Shown one piece after another: positions 7,823 to 17,064 of a stretch of 64,000 bases of DNA. This DNA comes from an uncultured Muribaculum sp. (GTDB lineage: Bacteria; Bacteroidota; Bacteroidia; Bacteroidales; Muribaculaceae): NCBI GenBank assembly GCA_910578785.1, contig CAJTSJ010000012.1, positions 1 to 64,000 of the forward strand, in the 5' to 3' direction. Below the pieces are notes generated by a model that was not told the DNA's origin, searched no databases, and saw only the letters and a list, made by a program, of their open reading frames with translations. The translations under genes and the position numbers were made by a program. The first letter of the stretch is position 1, and every line of letters starts with the position of its first letter.

Positions 7823-10159
7823 TTATTTCTTTTTCGCTCCGGAGGTACGTCGCGATGCAGTCTTCTTAGGCTTCGACTCCTGGCTGCCGACAATGTCGCG
7901 ACACTCCTGGTAGGAAAGTGCCGACGGGTCGCTGACAGTCTTCGGTATCTTGTAATTTGCTTTCTTGTACATGATGTACACCCCGTAACGTCCGTTGAGA
8001 ATCTGCATCTCAGGGTCCTCGTCAAAAGCCTTTACGAGCTTTTTGCTCTCGGCGTCACGCTTAGCCTTGATCAGCTCTTCGGCCTCCTGCAATGTTATGG
8101 CGGCCGGAGCTATGTCCTTCGGTATCGACACAAACTTCCCGTCGTGCTTGACATACGGACCGAAACGTCCTATAGCCACAGAGACCGTCTTGCCCTCAAA
8201 TTCGCCGAGCTCGCGCGGAAACTCAAACAGTTTCAATGCTTCCTCAAGAGTAATCGTGTTGACCGACTGCCCTTTCAGCAAGGATGCAAACTGAGGTTTC
8301 TCATCACCGTCACCTCCACCGACCTGAACCAGCGGACCGAAACGACCAATTTTTACACTTACAGGCTTGCCGGTGGCCGGGTCATTGCCGAGCAGACGTT
8401 CGCCAACCTTGTGTTCAAGACGCATGTTCATAGCATGGTCGACATCGGGATGGAAGAGATTGTAGAATGTGCTCATCTCCTTACTCCACTGCAACTGGCC
8501 TTCGGCTATATCGTCGAATTTTTCCTCCATTTTGGCAGTGAAGTCATAGTCAAGAATCGAGGGGAAGTAATTTATAAGAAATTCGTTGACCACCATGCCT
8601 ATGTCGGTAGGAATCAGCTTACCCTTGTCCGAACCGGTAGTCTCCGTCCTGGTCACTTCGCTTATTTTGCCGTTTTTGAGCATAAACACATCATAGTCGC
8701 GGGAAACACCGTCCTTCTCACCCTTGACCACGTATTCGCGGGCCTGGATGGTGGAGATAGTAGGCGCGTAGGTCGACGGACGGCCTATGCCCAATTCTTC
8801 CATCTTCTTCACAAGCGACGCTTCGGTATAGCGGGGCGGATGCTGAGTGAACCGTTCTGTAGCGACGACATCCACCATGTCAAGACGGTCGCCCTGGCTG
8901 ATGGGGGGAAGAAGAGACGAATTCTGTTCTTCGTTCTCTTCGTCGTTGCCTTCGATATAAACTTTCAGGAAGCCGTCAAACTTGATGACCTCGCCCGTTG
9001 CAGTGAAATGCTCCGAACGGGTCGACGGATTGATTTCGACAGTGGTCTTCTCCATTTCGGCATCGGCCATCTGCGAGGCAACCGTACGCTTCCATATCAG
9101 CGAATACAGACGCTTTTCCTGCGATGTTCCGTCAATGGTCTGGCGTTCCACCGACGTCGGGCGGATAGCTTCGTGAGCTTCCTGCGCGCCTTTCGATTTA
9201 GTGTGGTAATGGCGTATCTTCAGATATTTTTCGCCGAGCTTAGATGTAATCTCACCGGCGATAGCATTAATGGCCATCGTCGACAGATTGAGCGAATCGG
9301 TACGCATGTAAGTGATATGTCCGGCCTCATAAAGGCGCTGGGCCACCATCATGGTCTGCGAAACGGTAAAGCCAAGCTTGCGCGACGCTTCCTGCTGCAG
9401 GGTCGACGTAGTGAACGGTGGTGCCGGCGACTTGGCCACAGGCTTTACCTGTACGCCACCTACGGTGTAGGCGGCCGCCTTGCAGTCATTCAAAAACGCG
9501 CTTACAGCTTCGGCATTGGCCAGGCGTTTCGACAGTTCGGCGTTAAGCTTCGCACCTTGGGCGGTCTTGAAGTCGGCCGTCACACGGTAGTAGCTTTCCG
9601 AACGGAATGCCTTAATCTCCTCTTCGCGCTCGACAATCAGCCTGACAGCCACGGACTGCACTCGTCCGGCCGACAACGCAGGCTTAATCTTTTTCCACAG
9701 GACAGGAGAAAGCTCAAATCCTACAATACGGTCAAGCACACGGCGGGCCTGCTGCGCGTCAACACGGTTCAGGTCGATGGCACGCGGATTCTTTATTGCA
9801 TTTTCAATTGCATTCTTAGTGATTTCATGAAAAACGATGCGTTTAGTGGTCGCAGGGTCAAGACCCAGAACCTCGCAAAGATGCCATGCTATAGCTTCAC
9901 CCTCGCGGTCCTCATCGGATGCGAGCCATACGGTAGAAGCACTCTTAACGGCCTTCTTCAAATCGGCCACCAAAGCTTTCTTATCGTCAGGAATCTCATA
10001 TATCGGAGTAAAGCCATTGTCAATGTCGATACTGAACTTCTTCTTATTAAGGTCGCGTATATGACCATAGCTCGACATGACTTTAAAGTCTTTTCCTAAG
10101 AACTTTTCAATGGTCTTAGCTTTAGCCGGTGACTCTACTATGACTAAATTTTCAGGCAT
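7823..10159 (-). CDS. topA: DNA topoisomerase I (type IA)
   Basis: Relaxes negative supercoils. The TOPRIM domain opens with LVIVESPAKAKTIEKFLG, and the active-site tyrosine is Tyr284 in ITYMRTDSL. Instead of the cysteine zinc ribbons of E. coli TopA, the C-terminus has repeated IGRFGPLV/IGRFGPYV/GRYGVYI segments and a Lys/Ser-rich basic tail that should bind DNA. Length (778) is normal for Bacteroidales. It is first in a same-strand series continuing into the RluA-like gene. Confidence 0.97.
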   Translation of the reverse strand: MPENLVIVESPAKAKTIEKFLGKDFKVMSSYGHIRDLNKKKFSIDIDNGFTPIYEIPDDKKALVADLKKAVKSASTVWLASDEDREGEAIAWHLCEVLGLDPATTKRIVFHEITKNAIENAIKNPRAIDLNRVDAQQARRVLDRIVGFELSPVLWKKIKPALSAGRVQSVAVRLIVEREEEIKAFRSESYYRVTADFKTAQGAKLNAELSKRLANAEAVSAFLNDCKAAAYTVGGVQVKPVAKSPAPPFTTSTLQQEASRKLGFTVSQTMMVAQRLYEAGHITYMRTDSLNLSTMAINAIAGEITSKLGEKYLKIRHYHTKSKGAQEAHEAIRPTSVERQTIDGTSQEKRLYSLIWKRTVASQMADAEMEKTTVEINPSTRSEHFTATGEVIKFDGFLKVYIEGNDEENEEQNSSLLPPISQGDRLDMVDVVATERFTQHPPRYTEASLVKKMEELGIGRPSTYAPTISTIQAREYVVKGEKDGVSRDYDVFMLKNGKISEVTRTETTGSDKGKLIPTDIGMVVNEFLINYFPSILDYDFTAKMEEKFDDIAEGQLQWSKEMSTFYNLFHPDVDHAMNMRLEHKVGERLLGNDPATGKPVSVKIGRFGPLVQVGGGDGDEKPQFASLLKGQSVNTITLEEALKLFEFPRELGEFEGKTVSVAIGRFGPYVKHDGKFVSIPKDIAPAAITLQEAEELIKAKRDAESKKLVKAFDEDPEMQILNGRYGVYIMYKKANYKIPKTVSDPSALSYQECRDIVGSQESKPKKTASRRTSGAKKK

Positions 10160-10187
10160 GATAATCTCTCTTAATTAAAATTCTCGG

Positions 10188-10195
10188 CAAAATTA
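10188..10195 (-). promoter_or_regulatory. Promoter -7 element for topA
   Basis: Minus-strand TAATTTTG matches TAnnTTTG, 28 bp before the topA ATG. No good -33 TTTG is present; the upstream region is a long T/A run on either strand. Confidence 0.5.
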
Positions 10196-10303
10196 GAAAA
10201 AAGTTATGTAACTCGACTCCTTTTTTAATTTTTTTCCCAATTAAATACACATTATTATATAGGAGAGGTCTTTTACATGGCCTTGCGCCATCCTCCGCAT
10301 TTC

Positions 10304-10348
10304 ATAAAAACAATGTTCGGATATTGCCTGCGGGCAATATCCGAACAT
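10304..10348 (-). terminator. Terminator of the glyS-lemA-FKBP-dnaX operon
   Basis: A perfect 16-bp inverted repeat (10313-10328 with 10333-10348) with a four-base loop lies 44 bp past the dnaX stop. On the minus strand it is followed by TTGTTTTT, which fits an intrinsic terminator reading leftwards. Confidence 0.88.
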
Positions 10349-10391
10349 TTGCTCTTACCTTAAAAAAATGCAGGGTTTCAGATGATGACGA

Positions 10392-12152
10392 TTAAATCAA
10401 AGTCAGATGCAAATCGTCGATAACCACATTCAGGTACGGGTGGTTCTTGCGCATAAGCGCGTAGACCTCCGAATCGGTCAGAGACGTCACAGAAGCCTGA
10501 CCTTTGTTCAGCTCGACCTGCAGACTGACCGAATCGTTTGAAAGCCTGTCACGCAGATAGGCCAACAGTTCCGGCATGGACATCTGTATGCTGTCGCGTA
10601 TGGCCTCGCTCTCCACAATGGCCCGGTAAAGATTCTCGGAAACTCTCTGCGGATGGGTAATGCGCATGGCATTAATCAGCAGATGCTCGGTAGGATGCGA
10701 CTGAATGAATTGCTTCCATGCTTCGGCAAACTGCTCATCGGTAAACCGGGACATACGTACCTGTCCGGGACGCACATCGCCGGAGGCCTGGGCCTCGGCT
10801 TCCTTAACGGGCCTACGGTTGATCGACAGTCCGGGAGTGCGCAATTTACCCGGGCCGGATATTTTTGGAGCCGGCGATGCCACATTCTGCGGTCGCTGGG
10901 GCATCGGACGACTTGCCGGGGGCGGACTTTGGACCGGAGCCTTCGCCGCAATTTCCGACCTGGTTTCTGATGCGGGTGCACTTACCGGATTCGGCGCGGC
11001 GCCCGAAGCTATCGGACGCAATTGGTGCCCCTCTCCTGCGCCGTTGTTATCGGGGGAGGGGCTGAGTAGTTGGCACAGCTTGATCAATGTCAGTTCGACA
11101 AGGAACTGCTTGTTGGATGCCACCCTATAGTTAAGGTCGGCCTGATTGCACAGGTCCATAGCCTTATACAAGAACTGAGGCGGACATTTCTGCGCCACTG
11201 ACGCCAAAGCCTTGCGCGACTCGTCGCTTGCCTCCAAAAGCACAAGCGTAGAAGGATTCTGCGCCACCATCAAGTCGCGGAAATGCGACGCCAGTCCGTT
11301 GATAAAGAACTGCGAGTCGAAGCCTTTCTCACGTATCTCCTTATATATCAGCAAAGCCTGGGGCACATTTCCGGACAGAAATGCATCGACAAGCTTATTG
11401 TAATATTCAAAATCAAGAATATTTAGATTTTCGATAGTGGAAGCATAAGTGACATTGCCCATCGACGATGCCGCCACCTGGTCAAATATCGACAAAGCGT
11501 CGCGCATGGCGCCGTCGGCCTTGCGTGCTATGACGTTAAGGGCGGCCGGTTCGACAGATATGCCCTCCTCCGAAGCCACATACTGCATGTGGTCGACCAT
11601 ATCCTGGATGGTTATGCGGTTGAAGTCATATATCTGACAACGCGACAGGATGGTAGGGATAATCTTATGCTTTTCGGTAGTGGCCAGAATGAATATCACA
11701 TAGCCCGGAGGCTCTTCAAGCGTCTTCAGAAACGCATTGAAAGCCTGCGACGACAGCATGTGGACCTCGTCGATGATGAATACTCTATAGTCGGCATCGA
11801 CTGGTGGCACCTGCACCTGGTCGATAATCGAGCGCATGTCGTCAATACCATTGTTCGACGCCGCGTCAAGCTCTACAATATTAAGCGACGCCCCTTTGTT
11901 GAACTCACGGCATGACACGCATTCATTGCACGCCTCGCCCTCGGGAGTGCGGTGCCGGCAATTGATAGTCTTGGCAAATATGCGGGCACAGGATGTCTTT
12001 CCGACCCCTCTTGAACCGCAGAACAGATAGGCATGAGCCAATCTGTTCTTGCTGATTGAATTTCTGAGCGTGGCGGTCAGCGCCTTCTGCCCGACCACAC
12101 TGCTGAATGTGGACGGACGGTACTTACGCGCAGAGACAATATAGTTTTCCAT
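10392..12152 (-). CDS. dnaX: DNA polymerase III subunit gamma/tau
   Basis: Clamp-loader ATPase that also links the replisome. Walker A is GSRGVGKT (46-53); zinc ligands are Cys65, Cys75, Cys78 and Cys81; Walker B is IIDEVH. AAA+ domains I-III occupy about residues 1-360. A Pro/Ala-rich linker (about 375-450) leads to a tau-type C-terminal domain. The full-length form is 586 residues; whether a shorter gamma is made cannot be seen. It is last in the glyS-lemA-FKBP-dnaX series, 17 bp after the FKBP gene, followed by a strong terminator. Confidence 0.96.
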   Translation of the reverse strand: MENYIVSARKYRPSTFSSVVGQKALTATLRNSISKNRLAHAYLFCGSRGVGKTSCARIFAKTINCRHRTPEGEACNECVSCREFNKGASLNIVELDAASNNGIDDMRSIIDQVQVPPVDADYRVFIIDEVHMLSSQAFNAFLKTLEEPPGYVIFILATTEKHKIIPTILSRCQIYDFNRITIQDMVDHMQYVASEEGISVEPAALNVIARKADGAMRDALSIFDQVAASSMGNVTYASTIENLNILDFEYYNKLVDAFLSGNVPQALLIYKEIREKGFDSQFFINGLASHFRDLMVAQNPSTLVLLEASDESRKALASVAQKCPPQFLYKAMDLCNQADLNYRVASNKQFLVELTLIKLCQLLSPSPDNNGAGEGHQLRPIASGAAPNPVSAPASETRSEIAAKAPVQSPPPASRPMPQRPQNVASPAPKISGPGKLRTPGLSINRRPVKEAEAQASGDVRPGQVRMSRFTDEQFAEAWKQFIQSHPTEHLLINAMRITHPQRVSENLYRAIVESEAIRDSIQMSMPELLAYLRDRLSNDSVSLQVELNKGQASVTSLTDSEVYALMRKNHPYLNVVIDDLHLTLI

Positions 12153-12169
12153 CGTACAGCATCCTCCGC

Positions 12170-12733
12170 TTATTCGCCGTCAATTTCCCAGGCCGGTATA
12201 TCTACAAGCTTGATATGGAAATTGAGGTTGCTGTAAGGATTGATTTTACCGCTGCCGATAGTGCCGTATGCCACCTGATAAGGCACAATGACCTCGACAG
12301 AGTCGCCTACATGCATCTGCTGAAGGGCTATGGCCCATCCGGTAATGACATCCGACAACTTTGTGCGGTAAATCGAATCGCCGTTTTCAGTCATCAGGAA
12401 GCTCGAATCCATCGGCTCGCCGTTGTACAGGGTCAGACGATACTTCACATCGACAGTCGACGTATAGAACGGCACCAGATTGCCCTTTGTCTCCTCGCGG
12501 TCGTTAAACCAGTGCATCAGCACTGAATTGCCTCGCTGATAGTCAGGAATAATCTCGGTGTAATACTTCTCGCCGTCGGCACCGACCTTGTTTTTGCACT
12601 CGTCCAGCCAGGCGTTGTTGGCATCGCGCCACTCCTTGTAGTCCTCGAGATTATCGTCACCGTCGACGCAGGAAGATATAAAGCTACCGCCTGCGATGAG
12701 CGACAACGCCAATATAATCGGATATTTCTTCAT
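12170..12733 (-). CDS. FKBP-type peptidyl-prolyl isomerase lipoprotein
   Basis: Lipoprotein signal ending FISSC, with lipidation predicted at Cys22. The acidic stretch right after it (VDGDDN) resembles the Bacteroidetes surface-export signal, so the protein may face outwards. The C-terminal half has an FKBP fold: VDVKYRL, GWAIALQQMHVGD and the VPYQVAYG segment correspond to FKBP strands and active-site loop. Length is 187 residues. Several aromatic positions of the canonical FK506 pocket are not obviously conserved, so activity is uncertain. It sits 16 bp after lemA and 17 bp before dnaX. Confidence 0.85.
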   Translation of the reverse strand: MKKYPIILALSLIAGGSFISSCVDGDDNLEDYKEWRDANNAWLDECKNKVGADGEKYYTEIIPDYQRGNSVLMHWFNDREETKGNLVPFYTSTVDVKYRLTLYNGEPMDSSFLMTENGDSIYRTKLSDVITGWAIALQQMHVGDSVEVIVPYQVAYGTIGSGKINPYSNLNFHIKLVDIPAWEIDGE

Positions 12734-12749
12734 TTAATATTCTCAGTTG

Positions 12750-13334
12750 TTAAAATTCTACTTTGGGAGCGACATTGGCTCCTTCGACCGCCTTGAACTG
12801 AGGCTTCGACTCAAATCCGAACCATCCTGCATAGATTGTCGTCGGGAACTTCTTGATAGCGGTATTGTAATCGCGCACAGCCTCGGTATAGCGTCCGCGG
12901 GCGGTGGCTATACGGTTTTCAGTACCTTCGAGCTGAACCTGGAGGTCCTTGAAGTTTTCGTTGGCCTTCAAGTCGGGATATGCCTCCGACACAGCCAACA
13001 GCGACTTCAGGGCGCTCTGAAGCTCATTCTGAGCGGCCTGGAATCGTTCAAGCGTCTCCTCGTTGAGGTCTTCGGCGTTGATGTTGATCGATGTGGCCTT
13101 GGCACGGGCCTCGGTCACACGCTCAAAAGTCTGCTCCTCATGTGCGGCATAGCCCTTGACGGTAGACACGAGGTTCGGAATCAGGTCGGAACGGCGCTGA
13201 TACTGGTTTTCCACTTCAGCCCACTGCTGTTCGACATTCTGCTGTTTCTCAACGAGCGAATTATAGTTGCACGACGACATACCGAGCATCAGCACCATTG
13301 CCGCCAGCAACATTTTAATTTTAGTAAATCTCAT
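12750..13334 (-). CDS. LemA family lipoprotein
   Basis: LemA fold: a membrane-anchored alpha-helical protein with the family hallmarks RRSDLIPNLV and AYPDLKAN..F, and long amphipathic helices between. The N-terminal signal ends MSSC, so Cys22 is probably lipidated, and there is no acidic surface-export signal after it, suggesting a periplasm-facing protein. The molecular role of LemA proteins is not firmly known. It is 41 bp downstream of glyS and 16 bp upstream of the FKBP gene, within the same transcription unit. Confidence 0.92.
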   Translation of the reverse strand: MRFTKIKMLLAAMVLMLGMSSCNYNSLVEKQQNVEQQWAEVENQYQRRSDLIPNLVSTVKGYAAHEEQTFERVTEARAKATSININAEDLNEETLERFQAAQNELQSALKSLLAVSEAYPDLKANENFKDLQVQLEGTENRIATARGRYTEAVRDYNTAIKKFPTTIYAGWFGFESKPQFKAVEGANVAPKVEF

Positions 13335-13375
13335 AAGTTATATGCATTATTAGTTAGGATGTGCGCACAACGTGT

Positions 13376-14920
13376 TTAGCCGAGTTTGCGCAGAAGCGAA
13401 TTGATGCTTACGCAGTCATGTATAAGCTTGTGCAGATCCTCCACCTTCACTCGCTTCTGCTCCATCGAGTCACGTTCGCGCAGTGTCACGGTGTTGTCCT
13501 CAAGGGTCTGGTGGTCAACAGTCACACAGAACGGCGTACCGATGGCGTCCTGACGACGGTAACGCTTGCCGATAGAGTCTTTCTCTTCGTAGTGGGTCGG
13601 GAAGTCAAACTTAAGGTCGTTGACTATCTCGCGGGCCTTTTCAGGCAGACCGTCCTTGCGCACCAAGGGCATCACCGCACACTTGACAGGAGCCAATGCC
13701 GGCGGGAGATGGAGCACCACGCGGGTGTCGCCGCCTTCAAGAGCCTGCTCTTCATAGCTTGAGCAGAGCACCGACAGGAACATACGGTCAACGCCGATCG
13801 AAGTCTCAATCACATACGGAGTATAACTTTCATTCAGTTCGGGATCAAAATACTGAATCTTCTTGCCTGAGAACTTTTCATGCTGCGAGAGGTCGAAGTT
13901 GGTACGCGAGTGAATACCCTCCACCTCCTTGAATCCGAACGGCATCTCAAATTCGATGTCTGTAGCGGCGTTGGCATAGTGGGCGAGCTTTTCGTGGTCG
14001 TGATAGCGGTACTTCTGGTCGCCGAGTCCAAGAGCCTTGTGCCATTTCAGACGAGTCTCCTTCCACGACTTGAACCATTCAAGTTCCGAACCCGGACGAA
14101 CGAAGAACTGCATCTCCATCTGCTCGAACTCACGCATACGGAATATGAACTGGCGGGCCACAATCTCGTTGCGGAACGCTTTGCCTATCTGGGCAATACC
14201 GAACGGTATGCGCATACGGCCTGTCTTCTGCACATTCAGGTAGTTGACAAATATACCCTGCGCAGTCTCCGGACGGAGGTAGACGGTCATTGCGCCGTCG
14301 GCGGTCGAACCCATTTCGGTGCTGAACATAAGGTTGAACTGACGCACGTCGGTCCAGTTCTTCGTGCCGGAAATCGGGTCGACAATCTCCTGGTCGATTA
14401 TAATCTGGCGAAGTTCGTTAAGATCATTGTCGTTCATAGCCTTGGCGAAACGTTCGTGCAGAGCGTCGCGCTTGGCCTTATGTTCGAGCACACGCGGATT
14501 GGTCTCGCGGAAAAGCGCTTCGTCAAACGAATCGCCGAAACGCTTGCGGGCCTTTGCCACCTCTTTTTCAACCTTATCGTCCATCTTGGCTATCTCCTCT
14601 TCGATGAGCACGTCGGCACGGTAACGCTTCTTTGAGTCCTTGTTGTCAATCAACGGGTCGTTGAAAGCGTCGACGTGGCCTGAAGCTTTCCAGATGGTCG
14701 GATGCATGAAGATGGCGGAGTCGATGCCGACAATATTTTCATGAAGCAGCGTCATAGCGTCCCACCAGTAGCGCTTAATGTTGTTCTTAAGCTCTACGCC
14801 GTTCTGGCCGTAGTCATAAACAGCTGAAAGTCCGTCATATATTTCGCTCGAAGGGAACACGAAGCCATATTCCTTGGCATGTGAAACAATCTTCTTAAAT
14901 TGATCTTCTTGTTGTGCCAT
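13376..14920 (-). CDS. glyS: Glycyl-tRNA synthetase (class II, dimeric type)
   Basis: Charges tRNA-Gly. The class II core is visible as RMRIPFGIAQIGKAFRNE (motif 2 region), REFEQMEMQFFV and the C-terminal GVDRMFL segment, followed by the anticodon-binding domain. It is the single-chain alpha2 type found in archaea, eukaryotes and Bacteroidota, not the alpha2beta2 type; 514 residues is standard. First gene of the operon, with a canonical promoter just upstream. Confidence 0.96.
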   Translation of the reverse strand: MAQQEDQFKKIVSHAKEYGFVFPSSEIYDGLSAVYDYGQNGVELKNNIKRYWWDAMTLLHENIVGIDSAIFMHPTIWKASGHVDAFNDPLIDNKDSKKRYRADVLIEEEIAKMDDKVEKEVAKARKRFGDSFDEALFRETNPRVLEHKAKRDALHERFAKAMNDNDLNELRQIIIDQEIVDPISGTKNWTDVRQFNLMFSTEMGSTADGAMTVYLRPETAQGIFVNYLNVQKTGRMRIPFGIAQIGKAFRNEIVARQFIFRMREFEQMEMQFFVRPGSELEWFKSWKETRLKWHKALGLGDQKYRYHDHEKLAHYANAATDIEFEMPFGFKEVEGIHSRTNFDLSQHEKFSGKKIQYFDPELNESYTPYVIETSIGVDRMFLSVLCSSYEEQALEGGDTRVVLHLPPALAPVKCAVMPLVRKDGLPEKAREIVNDLKFDFPTHYEEKDSIGKRYRRQDAIGTPFCVTVDHQTLEDNTVTLRERDSMEQKRVKVEDLHKLIHDCVSINSLLRKLG

Positions 14921-14957
14921 TTTACAATTATATTATAATTCAGTATATTTCAGTCTA

Positions 14958-14989
14958 CAAAGATATGCAAAAACATACTATTACACAAA
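14958..14989 (-). promoter_or_regulatory. Promoter for glyS operon
   Basis: On the minus strand, TTTG (14989-14986), a 20-bp spacer and TATCTTTG (14965-14958) give a textbook Bacteroidetes promoter. The start site should be near 14952, leaving a leader of about 30 nt. No T-box or other structured leader is visible. Confidence 0.8.
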
Positions 14990-15155
14990 TATTAGATGCA
15001 CACTCTCAACCACACCTTCGACCGTCCGGCTAATTTTAAGCAAATTTAAAGTTACACGCCCACTCTTCAAACCGCAAACCGCCATTTGAAGCAGACATAT
15101 CGATTCAATCAGAGACTTTTAGCTTTTTAACACAATACCGACCGGCAAACAGCCT

Positions 15156-16178
15156 TCAACGGCCGGAGGTGAGGTAGTCGACGGCGAAGTCAAGGATGGT
15201 GTCGTGGCCGTTGACAGCAGCCTGCGGATCAAGGTCGACCTCACATCCGGGAGTCGGGTCGATGCCGAACTCCGTACTGAGCCCCTTGCTGTCAAGCACC
15301 GAACATGCCGAAAAACGCACACCCCATCCGTTGGGCAACTCGGAATTGAACGGCATTCCGCTCCCTCCTCCGGTGGTGCTTCCGATAATGCTCACATTAG
15401 GCAGATACTGCATTATGGACACGAAGTTGTTGGCGGCACTGAACGTGCCGCGGCTTGTCAGCACTGCCACGGGCTTACCCCACATGATGCGCCCTTTTTC
15501 AGCCGGGTCGAAATAATAGGCATACGGTTTGGAGAAATCGTCATGGCCTGGCCCTGTCTTATGCGATATGTACCCTGCAAGGATACGCTCGGTGATGAAT
15601 CGGCGCACCAGAGTCTCGACGTTGGTCATGTTGCCTCCGCCGTTGTTGCGGATGTCGATTATGAGCGCGTCGCACGGGTCAAGATAAAACAGTACGTTGT
15701 CCAGATTGCCCTCCCCTATGGGGTTGACGAAACTGCTGTAGCGGACGTAACCGACATTCTGAGGCAGAATAGCATAGTCAAGCCCCGCCGCGCTGAGAAA
15801 GTTGAAGTTCAGGTAATATTGTTCGACCAGGCGCTCACTGTAGTTGTCGGGATAGTCGCTCCACCATTTGCGGTAATACGAAGTGTTGAACGACGACGAC
15901 AGATTGGTGTGCCCGTCCTTCAGCTCGTCAAGCATGTCGGCGCATACGAAAAAGAGTTCCTTTGAAGTCATCTCGTCGCTCACCTTCGATGCATATTTGT
16001 CGTGCACGGCGTTCCAGTCGACGCTTTTCTCTTTAAAGAAGCAATAATGCTCGTCAAGAATGGTCCACAACGCCTCAAAATTGCCTTTGGGATTATTGTC
16101 CCACTCCTCAACCTCGTGGCATCCGGCAAACGCGATGCCAAACATTAGCGACAGTATGGTATAAACGATATTTTTCAT
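15156..16178 (-). CDS. S41 family peptidase lipoprotein
   Basis: C-terminal-processing-type serine protease fold without a recognisable PDZ domain. The signal ends GIAFAGC (lipidated Cys20). The helical N-terminal S41 lead-in includes LWTILDEHYCFF. The catalytic core has IIDIRNNGGGN and LTSRGTFSAAN, placing the nucleophile at Ser247; the general-base lysine is not obvious where CtpA has it, so the protein may use the tricorn-type arrangement or be inactive. It sits 6 bp after the DUF3316 gene in a same-strand unit led by parC. Confidence 0.88.
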   Translation of the reverse strand: MKNIVYTILSLMFGIAFAGCHEVEEWDNNPKGNFEALWTILDEHYCFFKEKSVDWNAVHDKYASKVSDEMTSKELFFVCADMLDELKDGHTNLSSSFNTSYYRKWWSDYPDNYSERLVEQYYLNFNFLSAAGLDYAILPQNVGYVRYSSFVNPIGEGNLDNVLFYLDPCDALIIDIRNNGGGNMTNVETLVRRFITERILAGYISHKTGPGHDDFSKPYAYYFDPAEKGRIMWGKPVAVLTSRGTFSAANNFVSIMQYLPNVSIIGSTTGGGSGMPFNSELPNGWGVRFSACSVLDSKGLSTEFGIDPTPGCEVDLDPQAAVNGHDTILDFAVDYLTSGR

Positions 16179-16184
16179 GACAAA

Positions 16185-17051
16185 TCAATAAAGGGCTGAT
16201 ATGACACGTGCTTTTGAGTCAGGACGTTTATAAGGATTCAGGCTCATCCACTCACCGGCCACGCCTATAACGGCCGAGTAAGTGACCGCGCGAGTCACAA
16301 TGTTGTTGACTTTTGTGGACAATATGTCGTTTCGGAAGCCAATCCTCAACGCAGTGGCTCCGAAATGGATGTCGGCCGTCAGCAGATTGTCCATACGGAA
16401 ATAACTTCCCCACCAGGCGAAGTGTGCAAGGCCGTTATGATTTCCCAGGTATATCTCATAGAAGAGTTCTCCGTAGTCCGGAGAGAAGAACACTCCGGCC
16501 ACAGGTATCGCGGTCTGATATTTCAGCGTCACAGGCAGATTCCACACTTTGGTCTGCCACGTGGCGTAACCTGACGCATTCACCGTCCAGGCGGCCTCGA
16601 CGGCCACAGGGTTGTTGCCATTGCGCGGATTGTACATGCATCCGAGGTCAAGACCCGAGCTTCCGCCGGCGGCCACCGTTATTCCGTAAGGCAGACGCCA
16701 CCTGTAGGTCATGCCCCACGACACGTCGCCCACCAGACGCCACATGTCGGCATTGCGCACAGGATTCTCGGTCTTGTTCATATCAATTGACGCTTCAAGG
16801 CGCATCACCCACCGTTCGGGATTAAACTTCATGGCCTGCATGCGCTCGTAGGCAAAACCGAAGTCGACGCCCGAATACTTTATGGGCGTGAGATAGGTAT
16901 TCACAAGTTTTGCCCCGCCTATGTTAAACATGTATGCAGAGACCACCGGACGTATAGGGTCCGGACTTGCGTCGTCCTGCGCCGATGCAGTAACTCCGGC
17001 AAGCGCCACTGCGAGCAAAGCCAACAGCCGGTGAAATACAGTGCGTTTCAT
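16185..17051 (-). CDS. DUF3316-like outer-membrane/periplasmic protein
   Basis: The real start is the ATG at 17051, which opens a clean signal peptide (MKRTVF...TASAQ); a longer reading frame to 17150 runs into parC and is not credible. The mature part has the DUF3316 pattern (MFNIGGAKLVNTYLTP followed by YSGVDFGFAYER) and many alternating beta-strand segments ending in aromatic residues, consistent with a small outer-membrane barrel. No function is known for the family. It lies 13 bp after parC and 6 bp before the S41 gene. Confidence 0.75.
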   Translation of the reverse strand: MKRTVFHRLLALLAVALAGVTASAQDDASPDPIRPVVSAYMFNIGGAKLVNTYLTPIKYSGVDFGFAYERMQAMKFNPERWVMRLEASIDMNKTENPVRNADMWRLVGDVSWGMTYRWRLPYGITVAAGGSSGLDLGCMYNPRNGNNPVAVEAAWTVNASGYATWQTKVWNLPVTLKYQTAIPVAGVFFSPDYGELFYEIYLGNHNGLAHFAWWGSYFRMDNLLTADIHFGATALRIGFRNDILSTKVNNIVTRAVTYSAVIGVAGEWMSLNPYKRPDSKARVISALY

Positions 17052-17064
17052 TATAAAAATGTAT

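Noticed and set aside
8144..10099. A 651-codon open frame on the plus strand opposite topA
   Set aside because: It is fully antisense to a clear DNA topoisomerase I, has no recognisable domain, and its composition (His, Arg, Phe, Val-rich) is what the reverse strand of a GC-rich third-position gene gives.
10268..10296. Possible small RNA with the ATGGC/GCCAT hairpin near 10276-10290 between topA and the dnaX terminator
   Set aside because: No promoter or terminator pair frames it, and the hairpin is only 5 bp.
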